Positions 28,108-36,958 of a stretch of 64,000 bases of DNA are shown in pieces; positions within the stretch are counted from its first letter, which is position 1; each line of letters begins with the position of its first letter. The position numbers were made by a program, and so were the translations under genes. The DNA comes from JAJFVC01 sp039698075. GTDB taxonomy: Bacteria > Planctomycetota > Planctomycetia > Pirellulales > Thermoguttaceae. The notes below the pieces were generated by a model that searched no databases, had not been told where the DNA came from, and was given only the letters and a program-made list of their open reading frames with translations. Location of the stretch: positions 1-64,000 of the forward strand of contig JBDKTJ010000003.1 in NCBI GenBank assembly GCA_039698075.1, written 5' to 3'.

Positions 28108-28950
28108 TCATTCAACACATCCGGCAAGCCGATCGGACACCCGGGCTCGCCGAGCGGCCAGGTCGATTCGCTGTTGAAGCGAGGCCAGGTACTCCTCGCG
28201 AAATTTTTTGTCGAACAGCATCTTACGATAGAGCGGCAGCAGGTCGGGAAACTCAGCCCGAAGCAACTCGGCCACGGCGAGCCAAACCCTTGGACGAGGG
28301 TTCAACGCGTCCACCCAAATCGCTTCGACGCCCCAACCGTCGGCCTGCCGAAACATTGCGTCAAGGTCCGACTGCTGATCAGAAAGCCCGGGCAACAGCG
28401 GGCCGAACATCACCGAGGTTCGCAATCCCTCGCGCCGGGCCGCGTTGAGCACGTCGATCCTCGCCCGAACGCTCGACGCACGCGGTTCCCAATGCCTTCG
28501 CAACGACTCGTCGAGACTGGTCAGCGTGATCCCCACCCGGACGGACCGATCTCGAAAGATATCAAAATCTCGGGCCACGAGCGAACTTTTGGTCAGCACG
28601 TTGAGCTGAAAACCGTGCTCCAGCAGGAGTTCGCAACAGCGGCGCGTCAGACGCCATTGGGCCTCGATCGGCTGCCAGCCGTCGCACGCGCTGCTGACGA
28701 ACACGTCGCCGGGCTCCAGACGCCGCAGTTGCCGCTTGAGGGTTTCGACGGCGTTCACCTTCACGTCGACGAATTCGCCCCAACGTTCGGCGTGCGGATG
28801 GAACCGCTGCATGAATCGGGCGTAGCAGTACGCACAAGCGTGCGTGCAGCCGGTGTAGCAGTTCAGCGAATAGCCGCCCAACACACTGCGGTTGAGCACC
28901 GTCTTGCAAACGGTTTCACGGACCGTGATCGCGGGCGTTGAGGCCGGCAT
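28108..28950 (-). CDS. Spore-photolyase-like radical SAM protein
   Basis: Radical SAM enzyme of 280 residues with the cluster motif Cys35-x3-Cys39-x2-Cys42 (CTHACAYC). It belongs to the SplB-like/Rv2578c group found in many non-sporulating bacteria. Other visible blocks are VFVSSACDGWQPIEAQ, LNVLTKSSLVARD and VGITLTSLDESLRR. A role in DNA or other nucleic-acid repair is suggested by the family name only; the substrate of this subgroup is not established. It ends 9 bp from the pyrF stop, on the other strand. Confidence 0.85.
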   Translation of the reverse strand: MPASTPAITVRETVCKTVLNRSVLGGYSLNCYTGCTHACAYCYARFMQRFHPHAERWGEFVDVKVNAVETLKRQLRRLEPGDVFVSSACDGWQPIEAQWRLTRRCCELLLEHGFQLNVLTKSSLVARDFDIFRDRSVRVGITLTSLDESLRRHWEPRASSVRARIDVLNAARREGLRTSVMFGPLLPGLSDQQSDLDAMFRQADGWGVEAIWVDALNPRPRVWLAVAELLRAEFPDLLPLYRKMLFDKKFREEYLASLQQRIDLAARRARVSDRLAGCVE

Positions 28951-28987
28951 GGGACCACGCGTTTTTTAATCTTGGCCTTCAAATGCG

Positions 28988-29497
28988 TCAGGAGGCCGGC
29001 GCCTCGCCGGTGATTTGCTCGACCGGGATCGCCACCCCTTTCAAAACGCCTTCGCACACCCGATTCTGATTCACAAAACACTGGAACTCGCACGTCATGA
29101 TGGAGCGGCGCAGCTTCAACAGACGGTTGACGATCACAAACCGGTCGCCGGGCCGAACGACGCCGCGAAATCGAACGCCCTCGAGCCCGCCAAATCCGAC
29201 GACCCCATCCATCAGCCTGTACCTGTGGCTGAAATAGCTGGCCAGTTGCGCGGCGGCCTCGCACATGATCACCCCGGGCATCAGCGGCATGCCGGGCATG
29301 TGCCCTCGAACCCAAAACTCGTGGTCTGTCAGGTCTTTGTACCCGACGCACACGTGGTTTTCGCAGTCCTCGTAACAAATCGCCGTCAGTTGCTCCATCT
29401 CGAAGCGCTGCGGGTTGTTGCGACGAATTTCCTCCAAGTCGGCCACGACGTTGTTCAGGTCGTACTTGGAAAAATCGAGAATCAGTTCTTTGGCCAC
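28988..29497 (-). CDS. FabZ-like 3-hydroxyacyl-ACP dehydratase
   Basis: Hot-dog-fold dehydratase, probably acting on acyl-carrier-bound hydroxy fatty acids. The 169 residues include HMPGMPLMPGVIMCEAAAQL, the FabZ/FabA active-site region with catalytic His and Glu, and FGGLEGVRFRGVVRPGD. The N terminus, with FSKYDLNNVVADLEEIRR, is longer than in E. coli FabZ, so the acyl substrate may differ. GTG 29497 follows AGGAGGAG seven bases upstream, which rules out the longer frame from 29644. The tiny basic gene at 29524-29622 lies just upstream. Confidence 0.88.
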   Translation of the reverse strand: MAKELILDFSKYDLNNVVADLEEIRRNNPQRFEMEQLTAICYEDCENHVCVGYKDLTDHEFWVRGHMPGMPLMPGVIMCEAAAQLASYFSHRYRLMDGVVGFGGLEGVRFRGVVRPGDRFVIVNRLLKLRRSIMTCEFQCFVNQNRVCEGVLKGVAIPVEQITGEAPAS

Positions 29498-29504
29498 GGC
29501 GCAA

Positions 29505-29512
29505 CTCCTCCT
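29505..29512 (-). promoter_or_regulatory. Strong ribosome site deciding the FabZ-like GTG start
   Basis: On the minus strand AGGAGGAG stands seven bases before GTG 29495-29497. It also separates this gene from the small upstream frame. Confidence 0.75.
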
Positions 29513-29523
29513 CTGTTTAGGGG

Positions 29524-29622
29524 TTAAGTGCGAACCGTGCGACGTTTTGCTCGCCGGCCGCGTGCGTTGGCCGGTCGTTTGCCGTGATTGGCTTTCTTGA
29601 TGATGCGATGGGGCTTCGCCAT
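29524..29622 (-). CDS. Small 32-residue highly basic peptide
   Basis: On the minus strand an ATG at 29620-29622, with CGGAG upstream, opens a 32-residue frame: MAKPHRIIKKANHGKRPANA followed by an Arg/Lys-rich end, RGRRAKRRTVRT. It ends TAA at 29524-29526, 26 bases before the FabZ-like GTG. About 45 percent of residues are Arg, Lys or His. Size and composition resemble small ribosomal proteins such as bTHX or bL34, but I do not recognise a family. The frame, ribosome site and operon placement support it; conservation is unchecked. Confidence 0.6.
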   Translation of the reverse strand: MAKPHRIIKKANHGKRPANARGRRAKRRTVRT

Positions 29623-29775
29623 GCGAAAAACTCCGAAGGATCATGGGTTAGTTGATGGAATCTAGCAGTTTACCACGTCGGCAACGTTCTGGGAAGCCGT
29701 CTTCATCCGACTTGAACCCGCTGGCAGGTGATCCGACCCCCGCCCCCCCCCCACACAAACACGCCGCCCCGGCCG

Positions 29776-30789
29776 TCACGGCTCACGGGTTCGCTCGACC
29801 AAGCGGACGAGCAACTCTTGGGCGGCGCCCGTGTCGATCGCCTCTCGGGCCAACGAGACGCCCTCGACCGGTTCCGCGACCCGGCCGGCCGTCCACAACG
29901 CCGCGGCGGCGTTGGCCAGCACGATGTCGCGGGCCGGTCCGCCGCAACCGGTCAAGATGCCGCGAATCACCTCCGCGCTTTCCGCCGGACCGTGAACCAC
30001 CATCGAGTCGCGTGAGGCCGGTTCGAGACCGAAATCAGCCGGCTGCCACCGAAACGACCGCATTTGGCCGTCGACCACTTCGACCGCGTCGGTCGACCCG
30101 CCGAGCGTCACTTCGTCCAGCCCATCCGAACCATGAACCACCAGCGCGCGACGGGCGCCCAGCCGCAACAGCGACTTGGCCAGCAACGGCTGCAACTCGG
30201 CACGGCCTACCCCCAACAACTGAAACGGCGCCGACGCCGGATTGGCCAACGGACCGAGCAAATTGAAGATCGTCGGGACGCCGAGCTTTTTGCGGACCGG
30301 CGCGACGTGACGCATCGCGACGTGCAGCAGCGGCGCAAAGCAGAAACAGATGCCCAACTGCTCCAAACAGGCCTCGACCCTGGCCACATCGGCCTCCAGC
30401 CGAAGACCCAACTGGGCCAACACGTCGGCCGAACCGCTTCGGCTGGTAGCGGCACGGTTTCCGTGTTTGGCCACGGGCACGCCGACCGCCGCGACAACCA
30501 GGGCCGCAGCCGTCGAGATATTGAACGTCTTCGAGCCGTCGCCCCCGGTTCCGCACGTGTCGATCAAATTGGGCCGCTTCGAGCGAATCGGCGTCATGCG
30601 GCGACGCATGGCCAGCGCCGCGCCGGAGACCTCGTCCACCGTTTCACCCTTGCGGTGCAGCGCCGCCAAAAACCGAGCGATCGACGGCTCATCGACCAGC
30701 CCATCCATGATCTGGCCGACGGCCGCGGCCATGTCGTCCATCGACAAGTCGCCTCCGGCCTCGACGGTTTGCAGTGCGGATAAGATCAT
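29776..30789 (-). CDS. trpD: Anthranilate phosphoribosyltransferase
   Basis: Second step of tryptophan synthesis, joining anthranilate to PRPP. The 337 residues contain the PRPP motif CGTGGDGSKTFN (residues 79-90), VAKHGNRAATSRSGSADVL and FCFAPLLHVAMRHVAPVR. I chose the ATG at 30789 over 30822, because the TATAAT box at 30828-30833 would put transcription start almost on the earlier ATG. It is a stand-alone trp gene, as is common in planctomycetes. Confidence 0.94.
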   Translation of the reverse strand: MILSALQTVEAGGDLSMDDMAAAVGQIMDGLVDEPSIARFLAALHRKGETVDEVSGAALAMRRRMTPIRSKRPNLIDTCGTGGDGSKTFNISTAAALVVAAVGVPVAKHGNRAATSRSGSADVLAQLGLRLEADVARVEACLEQLGICFCFAPLLHVAMRHVAPVRKKLGVPTIFNLLGPLANPASAPFQLLGVGRAELQPLLAKSLLRLGARRALVVHGSDGLDEVTLGGSTDAVEVVDGQMRSFRWQPADFGLEPASRDSMVVHGPAESAEVIRGILTGCGGPARDIVLANAAAALWTAGRVAEPVEGVSLAREAIDTGAAQELLVRLVERTREP

Positions 30790-30827
30790 CGGGATTCTTA
30801 GGATTTCCTTGAAAAAAACCATCCTTG

Positions 30828-30833
30828 ATTATA
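30828..30833 (-). promoter_or_regulatory. -10 box for trpD
   Basis: A perfect TATAAT on the minus strand, with no good -35 at 16-18 bp. It implies a leader of about 30 bases if translation starts at 30789. Confidence 0.45.
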
Positions 30834-30928
30834 AGTCTCGACCGGCGGATGCGACAGGCCACCCCCGGGCGCGCACGCCGGACCCGTCGATCGGCGGATC
30901 CGATTCCTTATATTTTCCATGTTTTTTG

Positions 30929-30958
30929 TTGGCAAACCGCCCGGCGATTTGTTACAAT
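30929..30958 (+). promoter_or_regulatory. Promoter for the MacB-type transporter
   Basis: -35 TTGGCA (30929-30934) and -10 TACAAT (30953-30958), 18 bp apart. The transcript would start near 30965, about 80 bases before the ATG. Confidence 0.6.
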
Positions 30959-31045
30959 CCACACTTGGCTGCTGTGCGATTCCTTCCCCCCCCGTTTCCC
31001 GCCGTCCCACCCCAAGTCGAACTCCGACGCCCGCCGCCTCCGATC

Positions 31046-33301
31046 ATGGAATTGATTCGGCTCGAAAACATCACAAAAACGTATCACCTCGGCGAGGTCG
31101 ACGTGCCGGTGCTTCGCGGCATTTCGCTGTCGATCGCCCGGGGCGAGATGGTCGCATTGATGGGGGCCTCGGGCTCGGGCAAGACGACGCTGATGAACAT
31201 TCTCGGCTGTCTCGACCGGCCCAGCGACGGCCGCTACTGGCTTGACGGTCAGGAGATGAGCCGCTTGACGCCCAACCAACGGGCGATGGTGCGGACCGAC
31301 AAGCTGGGATTCGTCTTCCAAAACTTCAACCTGCTGCCGCGAACCAAGGCCATCCAAAACGTGCTGATGCCGTTGGACTATGCGCCGCGTCACGCCGCCG
31401 GCAGCGAGTCTCGTCAGTGGGCGAAGCGGCTGCTGGAACGGGTGGGCATCGCCGAGCGGGCCAATCACGAGCCGTCGCAAATGTCCGGCGGGCAGCAGCA
31501 GCGCGTGGCCATCGCCCGGGCGCTGGTCAACCGGCCCGCGTTGGTGTTGGCCGACGAACCGACCGGCAATCTCGACTCGCACACGAGCGTCGAAATCCTG
31601 CGGATGTTTCAGGAGCTGAACGCGGAGGGGATTACCGTCGTACTGGTCACCCACGACGCCAACGTGGCGGCCTACGCGCACCGGACCATCCGGATTGTCG
31701 ACGGGCAAATCGCCGACGATCCCGTTTCGTCGCACCGCGAGCGAGTGGTTGCGCCGCCACACGTCCGTCCCGCGGCGCATGGTTTGCGTCTCGCGGCCAT
31801 CGGCGGCGCCACGGCCACCGCTGTCGCCGAGCGGTCGACGCCCCCGGTCGAAAGCGTCGCAGCGGCGGCTGTTTCCACCAAGCCCTCACCCGCCCCATCG
31901 ACATGGTATGGCGATCGTCGGGCCGCCGCGCCGCGTCGGACCTCGGCTCCGTTGCTGTCCGCCACCTTCCGCACGGCCCTCCTCGCGTTGCAGCGGAACA
32001 AAATGCGGTCGGCGTTGACGGCGCTGGGCGTCATCATCGGCGTGGCGGCCGTGATCGCCATGACGGAAATCGGAAACGGCTCGAAACTCGCGTTGCAAAA
32101 AACGATCGCCAGCATGGGGGCGAACAATTTGTTGATTTTGCCGGGCTGGGCGCTCAGCGGCAGCGTCAATCTGGGCACTGGCGCCGTCCAGACCTTGAAA
32201 CCGGGCGACGTGGACGCGATTCTCGAACAGTGCCCGGCGGTCGCCGAAGTGGCTCCGTTGGTCGGTTCCCGCGCCCAGATCATTTATGGCAACCGGAATT
32301 GGATTCCCAAAAGCATTGTCGGCACCACGCCCGCCTATATAACCGTGCGAGAATGGGATATCCAAGAGGGCAACATTTTCAGCGATCACGACGTCCGCAG
32401 CGGCGCCAAGGTCTGTCTGGTCGGCGCGACGATCAAGCGAGAACTGTTTCCGGACGAATCGCCGGTGGGCAAGGAGATCCGCATCCAAAACGTGTTGTTT
32501 CGGGTCATCGGGCTGCTGGAAGGCAAGGGAGCAAATATGCTCGGCCAGGACCAGGACGACGTGGTGCTGGCCCCATGGACCACCGTCCGATTCCGCGTCA
32601 ACGGCGTTGGCAACGCCACGGCCGTCGCGGCGACGACCAGCACGATCAAGACGCTCAACAATCTGTACGCCGCCAGTACGGCGCGTTATCCGGCCGTTTC
32701 GGAAATTCAACAACTCAACGCGCCGCGGCTGGTGCGGTTCCTCAACGTCGATTGGATGATCGCCAAGGCGGTCAGCGCCGACCAGATTCCGCAAGCGATC
32801 GAACAGATCACCAGCCTGCTGCGCGAGCGACACCACATCCAGCCCGGCCGCGACAACGATTTCGACATCCGCGACATGGCCGAAGTGACCCGCGCCGTCA
32901 CCTCCTCGATGGCATTGGTCGAGACGCTGCTGTTGATCGTCGCGGCCATTTCGCTGATGGTCGGCGGCGTGGGCATCATGAACATCATGTTGGTTTCCGT
33001 CACCGAACGCACCCGCGAAATCGGGCTGCGCATGGCCGTCGGCGCGCGGAGCCACCACATCTTGCGGCAATTCCTGGTCGAGGCCGTGCTGTTGTGCCTG
33101 GCCGGCGGTTGCTTGGGCATCGCGTTGGGCCGTGGCACGTCCATCCTGGTTCGCTCGGTCAAGCAGTGGCCCACGGCCGCGTCGCTCTCGGCGATTCTCG
33201 TGGCCGTGGCTGTCTCGGCCGGCGTCGGCATCGCGTTCGGATTCTATCCGGCCTGGAAGGCGTCGCGATTGGACCCGATCGAAGCGCTTCGCTACGAATG
33301 A
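31046..33301 (+). CDS. MacB-type ABC transporter (ATPase-permease fusion)
   Basis: Mechanotransmission-type ABC transporter that works with a periplasmic adaptor and outer-membrane channel to export peptides, lipids or drugs. The 751 residues start with a full nucleotide-binding domain: Walker A GASGSGKT (about 40-47), signature MSGGQQQR (146-153) and Walker B LVLADEP (166-172). An Ala/Pro-rich linker (225-305) leads to a MacB permease with helix 1 at about 320-342, a large periplasmic domain and three C-terminal helices. No adaptor gene is adjacent. The long frame upstream of 31046 is antisense to trpD and not coding. Confidence 0.9.
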   Translation: MELIRLENITKTYHLGEVDVPVLRGISLSIARGEMVALMGASGSGKTTLMNILGCLDRPSDGRYWLDGQEMSRLTPNQRAMVRTDKLGFVFQNFNLLPRTKAIQNVLMPLDYAPRHAAGSESRQWAKRLLERVGIAERANHEPSQMSGGQQQRVAIARALVNRPALVLADEPTGNLDSHTSVEILRMFQELNAEGITVVLVTHDANVAAYAHRTIRIVDGQIADDPVSSHRERVVAPPHVRPAAHGLRLAAIGGATATAVAERSTPPVESVAAAAVSTKPSPAPSTWYGDRRAAAPRRTSAPLLSATFRTALLALQRNKMRSALTALGVIIGVAAVIAMTEIGNGSKLALQKTIASMGANNLLILPGWALSGSVNLGTGAVQTLKPGDVDAILEQCPAVAEVAPLVGSRAQIIYGNRNWIPKSIVGTTPAYITVREWDIQEGNIFSDHDVRSGAKVCLVGATIKRELFPDESPVGKEIRIQNVLFRVIGLLEGKGANMLGQDQDDVVLAPWTTVRFRVNGVGNATAVAATTSTIKTLNNLYAASTARYPAVSEIQQLNAPRLVRFLNVDWMIAKAVSADQIPQAIEQITSLLRERHHIQPGRDNDFDIRDMAEVTRAVTSSMALVETLLLIVAAISLMVGGVGIMNIMLVSVTERTREIGLRMAVGARSHHILRQFLVEAVLLCLAGGCLGIALGRGTSILVRSVKQWPTAASLSAILVAVAVSAGVGIAFGFYPAWKASRLDPIEALRYE

Positions 33302-35487
33302 CGACCGCCGGACGGGCCGACAACCTGCGTGCTGAACCGATTCGACAAGAACGTCTCGAACACCAGGCCAATCAGCACGACGGCCAAGAAGACGCCCCAT
33401 AGGCTCGTGCCCTCGCGCAGCTCCGAAAACGTCCGGGCCAACTCGTCGGCGTTGTCGACCCAAAACAGCGGCTCGCCGGCAAACCGTTCCTCCAGTTCGC
33501 GGCGATCGATCTTGCCGGGATCGGCCTCGGCCGGGTCGAAATTGACGCAATAGGCCGTCGGCGGCGAGGTTTGCTGCGACTCCAGCGACCGAAGCCGATA
33601 CACGCCGACGCGATACGTGTCGTCATATTCAAACATCTGACCGGGCCCGACCGCCGACTTCTTGGTCTTCAGCCGCAAGGGTTCGCCGCCGGGCGGGACC
33701 AATTCGACGCCGGTCAGAGCGGTTCGATCGGGCAAGTCGAGCCGAATCGGCTGACCGGCCAGCAATTCGTGCCGCGATGGGTCGGCGTCGGACAGTTCGA
33801 GCGTCAGACGGGCCAAAAGCGGCAAGAAGATCGGACGCAGCGGCAGATTCGTCCAAGCGGTTTGCACGGCGACGCCCAAGAAAAGCGTCCGGCCGCCGCC
33901 CACCTTGCGCAACGTCAACAACGGTTCGCCGTCGTCGAGCCGCGCCAGCACTCGGGCCTTCGAGTCGGACGCCATTCGCACATACCGGTACACCAGCACC
34001 GACTCGTACAGCGAAGGCGGATCGACCAGCCGGGCCAAGGGCGGATAGCTCGCGTCGAGATAGCCGATGCGCCAACTGTCGCGCGCGTCGCTGGGCTTGA
34101 TCTCGCGGCGGTCGACCAGCGCACCGGGCAGCAGTTGGCCGCCGGCCCGACGGTTCATCCGATTGTACGCCTCCGGATCGACCCGATCGCCGGCGATCCA
34201 CACCAGATTGCCGCCGTGGGCCAAATAGGCTTGCAGCCGTCGGGCGACGTCCTCGTCGAGGGCCGGCAAGTTGACGCAGAAAATCACCTTGTACCGGTCC
34301 AGCGGTTCGCCGAGCAGGTCGCCGGTCACCAGGCTGGCGGTCTCGATGGCTCGGCCGCTGTCGCTGTTGGGCGCCAACGCCTGCTCCAAATAGTACGTGT
34401 CGTCCAGATGCGGGATTTCGTGACGCGAAGGCCGAACCAACGCCACGGCGACGCCTTGGTCCACTTGCATGGCGAAGCATCGGCGGTCGTCCAGCTTTGA
34501 GCCGTCTTGGCCCGCCAATCGCACCTCGCCCTCGTGCAGTCCGCCGCCGGAAAACACGAACGAAAAATCGTAGGCCGCGCGGCCTTCCGGCGACACGATC
34601 AACTCGGGACTCGACGCCTGCCGCCGACCGTCGACCCAAAGTTCCACGCAAGGCATTCGCACGGCCGACGACATATTGCGCAACGTGACCGCGGCCTTGA
34701 CCGGCAGTCCGGTGACCGGAGCGGCGGCGTCGACGTCCAGCCGTTCCACCGCCACATTCGGCGCAGGCGTATGGTTGAAGTTGACGACGATCAGAGGAAT
34801 CTTGGCCGAACGGTCCCTCCCGCCGGCATCTTTCCGTTTGGGCGAGGTCCGTTTCGCGGCATCCCCCGTCCCTCGTCCCCAGTCCCCGCGCTGCATGTCG
34901 GTCAATACGAAAATCTGTTGGTTTGGGGCGTCGGATCGGGCCAGCAATTGCCGGGCCTGCTGCAACTTCGCGTCCAACTCGGCCCGCTGAGAACTGACTC
35001 GGCACAGCGAAAGATTGCGGCGGACCGTGTCTTGCGTGCGATCGAGTCGATCGCCGTCGGGCAGGGCAGGGCCGCAGGTCGGCAGCAACGCCACCTGGTC
35101 CCCCTCGGCAAATTGATCGAGAATCTGCGAGGCCATCGCGACGGCCGCGTCGAACCGCGTCCGCTCTCCGTCGAGCAGCCCCATGCTGGCCGAATTGTCC
35201 AAAATCAACACGGCGGCCGAGTGGCGTCCGCCTCGCAGCGAGCCCAATCCGACCAGCGCAGGCCGCGCCAGTCCGATGGCGATCAACGCCAACACGGCCA
35301 CCCGCAACGCCATCAGCAACAGATCGTGGATCCGCTTGCGACGCCGAGTTTTCTCGACGCAAATCTTCAAAAACCGCACGGTGGCGAACGGCAACTCCTT
35401 CGCCCGACGGCGATGGATCAGGTGCATCAGCACCGGAATCGCGGCGGCCAACGCGGCCAACAAAAACAGCGGCGCGGCGAACGTCAT
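33292..35487 (-). CDS. BatA-type VWA domain membrane protein
   Basis: The 731 residues open with a BatA N-terminal module (APLFLLAALAAAIPVLMHLI, then RRRAKELPFATVRFL) with two membrane helices. A VWA domain follows with metal site Asp97-Asn-Ser99-Ala-Ser101 (ILDNSASM), then a long periplasmic or cytoplasmic region and a last helix near residues 700-720. Such proteins act with DUF58 and usually MoxR in envelope stress or complex assembly. The gene overlaps the DUF58 stop by four bases. Residues of about 199-221 (RGDWGRGTGDAAKRTSPKRK) are encoded by repeat-like GGGGACTGGGGACGAGGGA DNA. The 3' end overlaps the macB-type stop by ten bases. Confidence 0.88.
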   Translation of the reverse strand: MTFAAPLFLLAALAAAIPVLMHLIHRRRAKELPFATVRFLKICVEKTRRRKRIHDLLLMALRVAVLALIAIGLARPALVGLGSLRGGRHSAAVLILDNSASMGLLDGERTRFDAAVAMASQILDQFAEGDQVALLPTCGPALPDGDRLDRTQDTVRRNLSLCRVSSQRAELDAKLQQARQLLARSDAPNQQIFVLTDMQRGDWGRGTGDAAKRTSPKRKDAGGRDRSAKIPLIVVNFNHTPAPNVAVERLDVDAAAPVTGLPVKAAVTLRNMSSAVRMPCVELWVDGRRQASSPELIVSPEGRAAYDFSFVFSGGGLHEGEVRLAGQDGSKLDDRRCFAMQVDQGVAVALVRPSRHEIPHLDDTYYLEQALAPNSDSGRAIETASLVTGDLLGEPLDRYKVIFCVNLPALDEDVARRLQAYLAHGGNLVWIAGDRVDPEAYNRMNRRAGGQLLPGALVDRREIKPSDARDSWRIGYLDASYPPLARLVDPPSLYESVLVYRYVRMASDSKARVLARLDDGEPLLTLRKVGGGRTLFLGVAVQTAWTNLPLRPIFLPLLARLTLELSDADPSRHELLAGQPIRLDLPDRTALTGVELVPPGGEPLRLKTKKSAVGPGQMFEYDDTYRVGVYRLRSLESQQTSPPTAYCVNFDPAEADPGKIDRRELEERFAGEPLFWVDNADELARTFSELREGTSLWGVFLAVVLIGLVFETFLSNRFSTQVVGPSGGRHS

Positions 35488-36377
35488 GGGCGGTTCCTGG
35501 CGGCGAGATATCGGGTGAGCATGAGGTCGTAGGGCGTCGAGGTGTCGGTCCGGACGTAGTCAATTTGCGCCTCGGCGCACGCTCGACGGTAATGGTCGAT
35601 GAACTCGGTCATTTGGGCCGCGTAGGAATCGCGCACGTAAGCCGGGTCGATCTCGACGCGCTCGCCGGTCTCCATGTCGCGCAGCGCGACCAGGTCGCGG
35701 AACGGCAACTCCAATTCCGCCCGATCGAACACGTGAAACACGATCACCTCGTGCCGGCGATGGCGAAAATGATGCAGCGCCCGAATCACCTCGTCCGGAT
35801 GATCGTAGAGGTCGCTGATCAACACGATCAGGCAACGCCGCTTGAACCGATCGGCCAGCTTGTGCAGCGTTTCCGAGACGTCGGTCTCTTGGCCGGGCTC
35901 GAGCGATTCGAGCTGCCCCATCATTTCGCGGAAATGCCGCGGCGAGCCGTGCGCCGGCATGTCCAACCGGACGGCGCAGTCGAACGTGCACAAGCCCACC
36001 GAATCTTGCTGGCGAATCATCAAATAGGCCAGCACCGCCGTCAAATACGAACCGTATTCCAACTTGGTCAGCCGGCTGTCGAACCGATAGCCCATCGAAC
36101 CGCTCGTGTCCAGCAAGATCTGGACGCGCATATTCGTCTCTTCCTCGTACTGCTTGACGTACAAGCGGTCGGTCCGGCCCAACATCCGATAGTCGAGCCG
36201 CCGCGGATCGTCGCCGGGCACGTACTCGCGGTGCTCGGCGAACTCGACGCTGAAACCCTTGTAGGGGCTGGCGTGCAGCCCGCTGATAAAACCTTCGACC
36301 ACCCCGCGGGCAACCACCGAAAGGTTTTTGACGCGAGCCAACGCCTGCGGTTCGAGAAATCGGTATCCGGTCTGCAT
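35484..36377 (-). CDS. DUF58 domain protein
   Basis: Cytoplasmic 297-residue protein with the DUF58 core (EFAEHREYVPGDDPRRLDYR) and a VWA-like fold with ILLDTSGSMGYRF. DUF58 proteins are typical partners of MoxR AAA ATPases. ATG 36377 begins MQTGYRFLEPQALARVKNLS, a standard family start; the upstream frame lies in purine-rich repeat DNA. It is translationally coupled to the BatA-type gene. No moxR gene is found upstream, where the GxxExxY gene stands instead. Confidence 0.9.
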   Translation of the reverse strand: MQTGYRFLEPQALARVKNLSVVARGVVEGFISGLHASPYKGFSVEFAEHREYVPGDDPRRLDYRMLGRTDRLYVKQYEEETNMRVQILLDTSGSMGYRFDSRLTKLEYGSYLTAVLAYLMIRQQDSVGLCTFDCAVRLDMPAHGSPRHFREMMGQLESLEPGQETDVSETLHKLADRFKRRCLIVLISDLYDHPDEVIRALHHFRHRRHEVIVFHVFDRAELELPFRDLVALRDMETGERVEIDPAYVRDSYAAQMTEFIDHYRRACAEAQIDYVRTDTSTPYDLMLTRYLAARNRP

Positions 36378-36420
36378 GGAAAAAGGAATAACTGGAAGTT
36401 GGGGTTTTTGGGTTATTTTG

Positions 36421-36470
36421 CGGTCGGTGTGAGGCGGAAAAAATGGGAAAGGGGAAAAAGGGGAAGACAA
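36421..36470 (+). repeat. Purine-tract repeat, left flank of GxxExxY gene
   Basis: Begins with CGGTCGGTGTGAG (36421-36433), runs into a G/A tract with units of GGGAAA and GGGGAAAAA, and ends GAAGACAAAAT. Its first 13 bases are exactly inverted at 36899-36911. Confidence 0.7.
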
Positions 36471-36475
36471 AATTT

Positions 36476-36853
36476 TTACGGGGCGGCCAGCTCTACTCTT
36501 CTCGCGTTCAGTTGAAACTCGGCGAAATTGACCAGCAAACCGACCGGTTGATGCAGGGCCTTCAGGTAGGAACGCACCTGGGCGTAGTGTTTCTTGTGAA
36601 GCTCCTCCACGGTTTTCAACTCGACCACAAGTTGGCTGTCGATCAACAAGTCCAACCGATGCGTGCCGATGCGATCGCCTTTGTAGGACAATTCAATTTC
36701 CTTTTCCACTTCGTAAGGAATCTTCTGTCGCTCAAGCTCCAACGCGATGGCTCGTCGATAAACCTTCTCCAAAAACCCCGGTCCCAAATGTCGATGCACC
36801 TCAATCATACATCCAATCGTCCGATAAATCAGATCCTCGCTCTCCTCCCTCAT
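36476..36853 (-). CDS. GxxExxY protein
   Basis: The 125-residue protein carries the defining motif Gly26-Phe-Leu-Glu29-Lys-Val-Tyr32 and the later HRLDLLIDSQLVVELKTVEE, which resembles a PD-(D/E)XK nuclease core (Asp, then Glu-x-Lys). The family is multicopy in planctomycetes and its function is not established. It interrupts the VWA-DUF58 gene order, is flanked by inverted purine and pyrimidine repeats, and has lower GC than its neighbours in places. All point to a mobile or horizontally spread passenger. Confidence 0.88.
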   Translation of the reverse strand: MREESEDLIYRTIGCMIEVHRHLGPGFLEKVYRRAIALELERQKIPYEVEKEIELSYKGDRIGTHRLDLLIDSQLVVELKTVEELHKKHYAQVRSYLKALHQPVGLLVNFAEFQLNARRVELAAP

Positions 36854-36855
36854 TT

Positions 36856-36911
36856 CATCTCCCCCGTTTCCCTTTTTTCCCCTTTCCCCTTTCCCCTTCT
36901 CACACCGACCG
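36856..36911 (-). repeat. Pyrimidine-tract repeat, right flank of GxxExxY gene
   Basis: A C/T tract of CCCTTTCC units ends with CTCACACCGACCG (36899-36911), the exact complement of 36421-36433. Read on the minus strand it closely matches the tract beginning near 45103. Confidence 0.7.
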
Positions 36912-36958
36912 TGAAACCGACGAGAGATTTTGTCTTCTCATTCGCTCTTTTTCAATTT

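Noticed and set aside
29728..29760. Poly-C run (ACCCCCGCCCCCCCCCC) near trpD
   Set aside because: A homopolymer in a short intergenic gap; it could be sequencing slippage and suggests no function by itself.
30350..31045. Upstream extension of the MacB-type transporter
   Set aside because: It is antisense to trpD and lacks ABC features; the promoter at 30929-30958 and ATG 31046 give the standard start.
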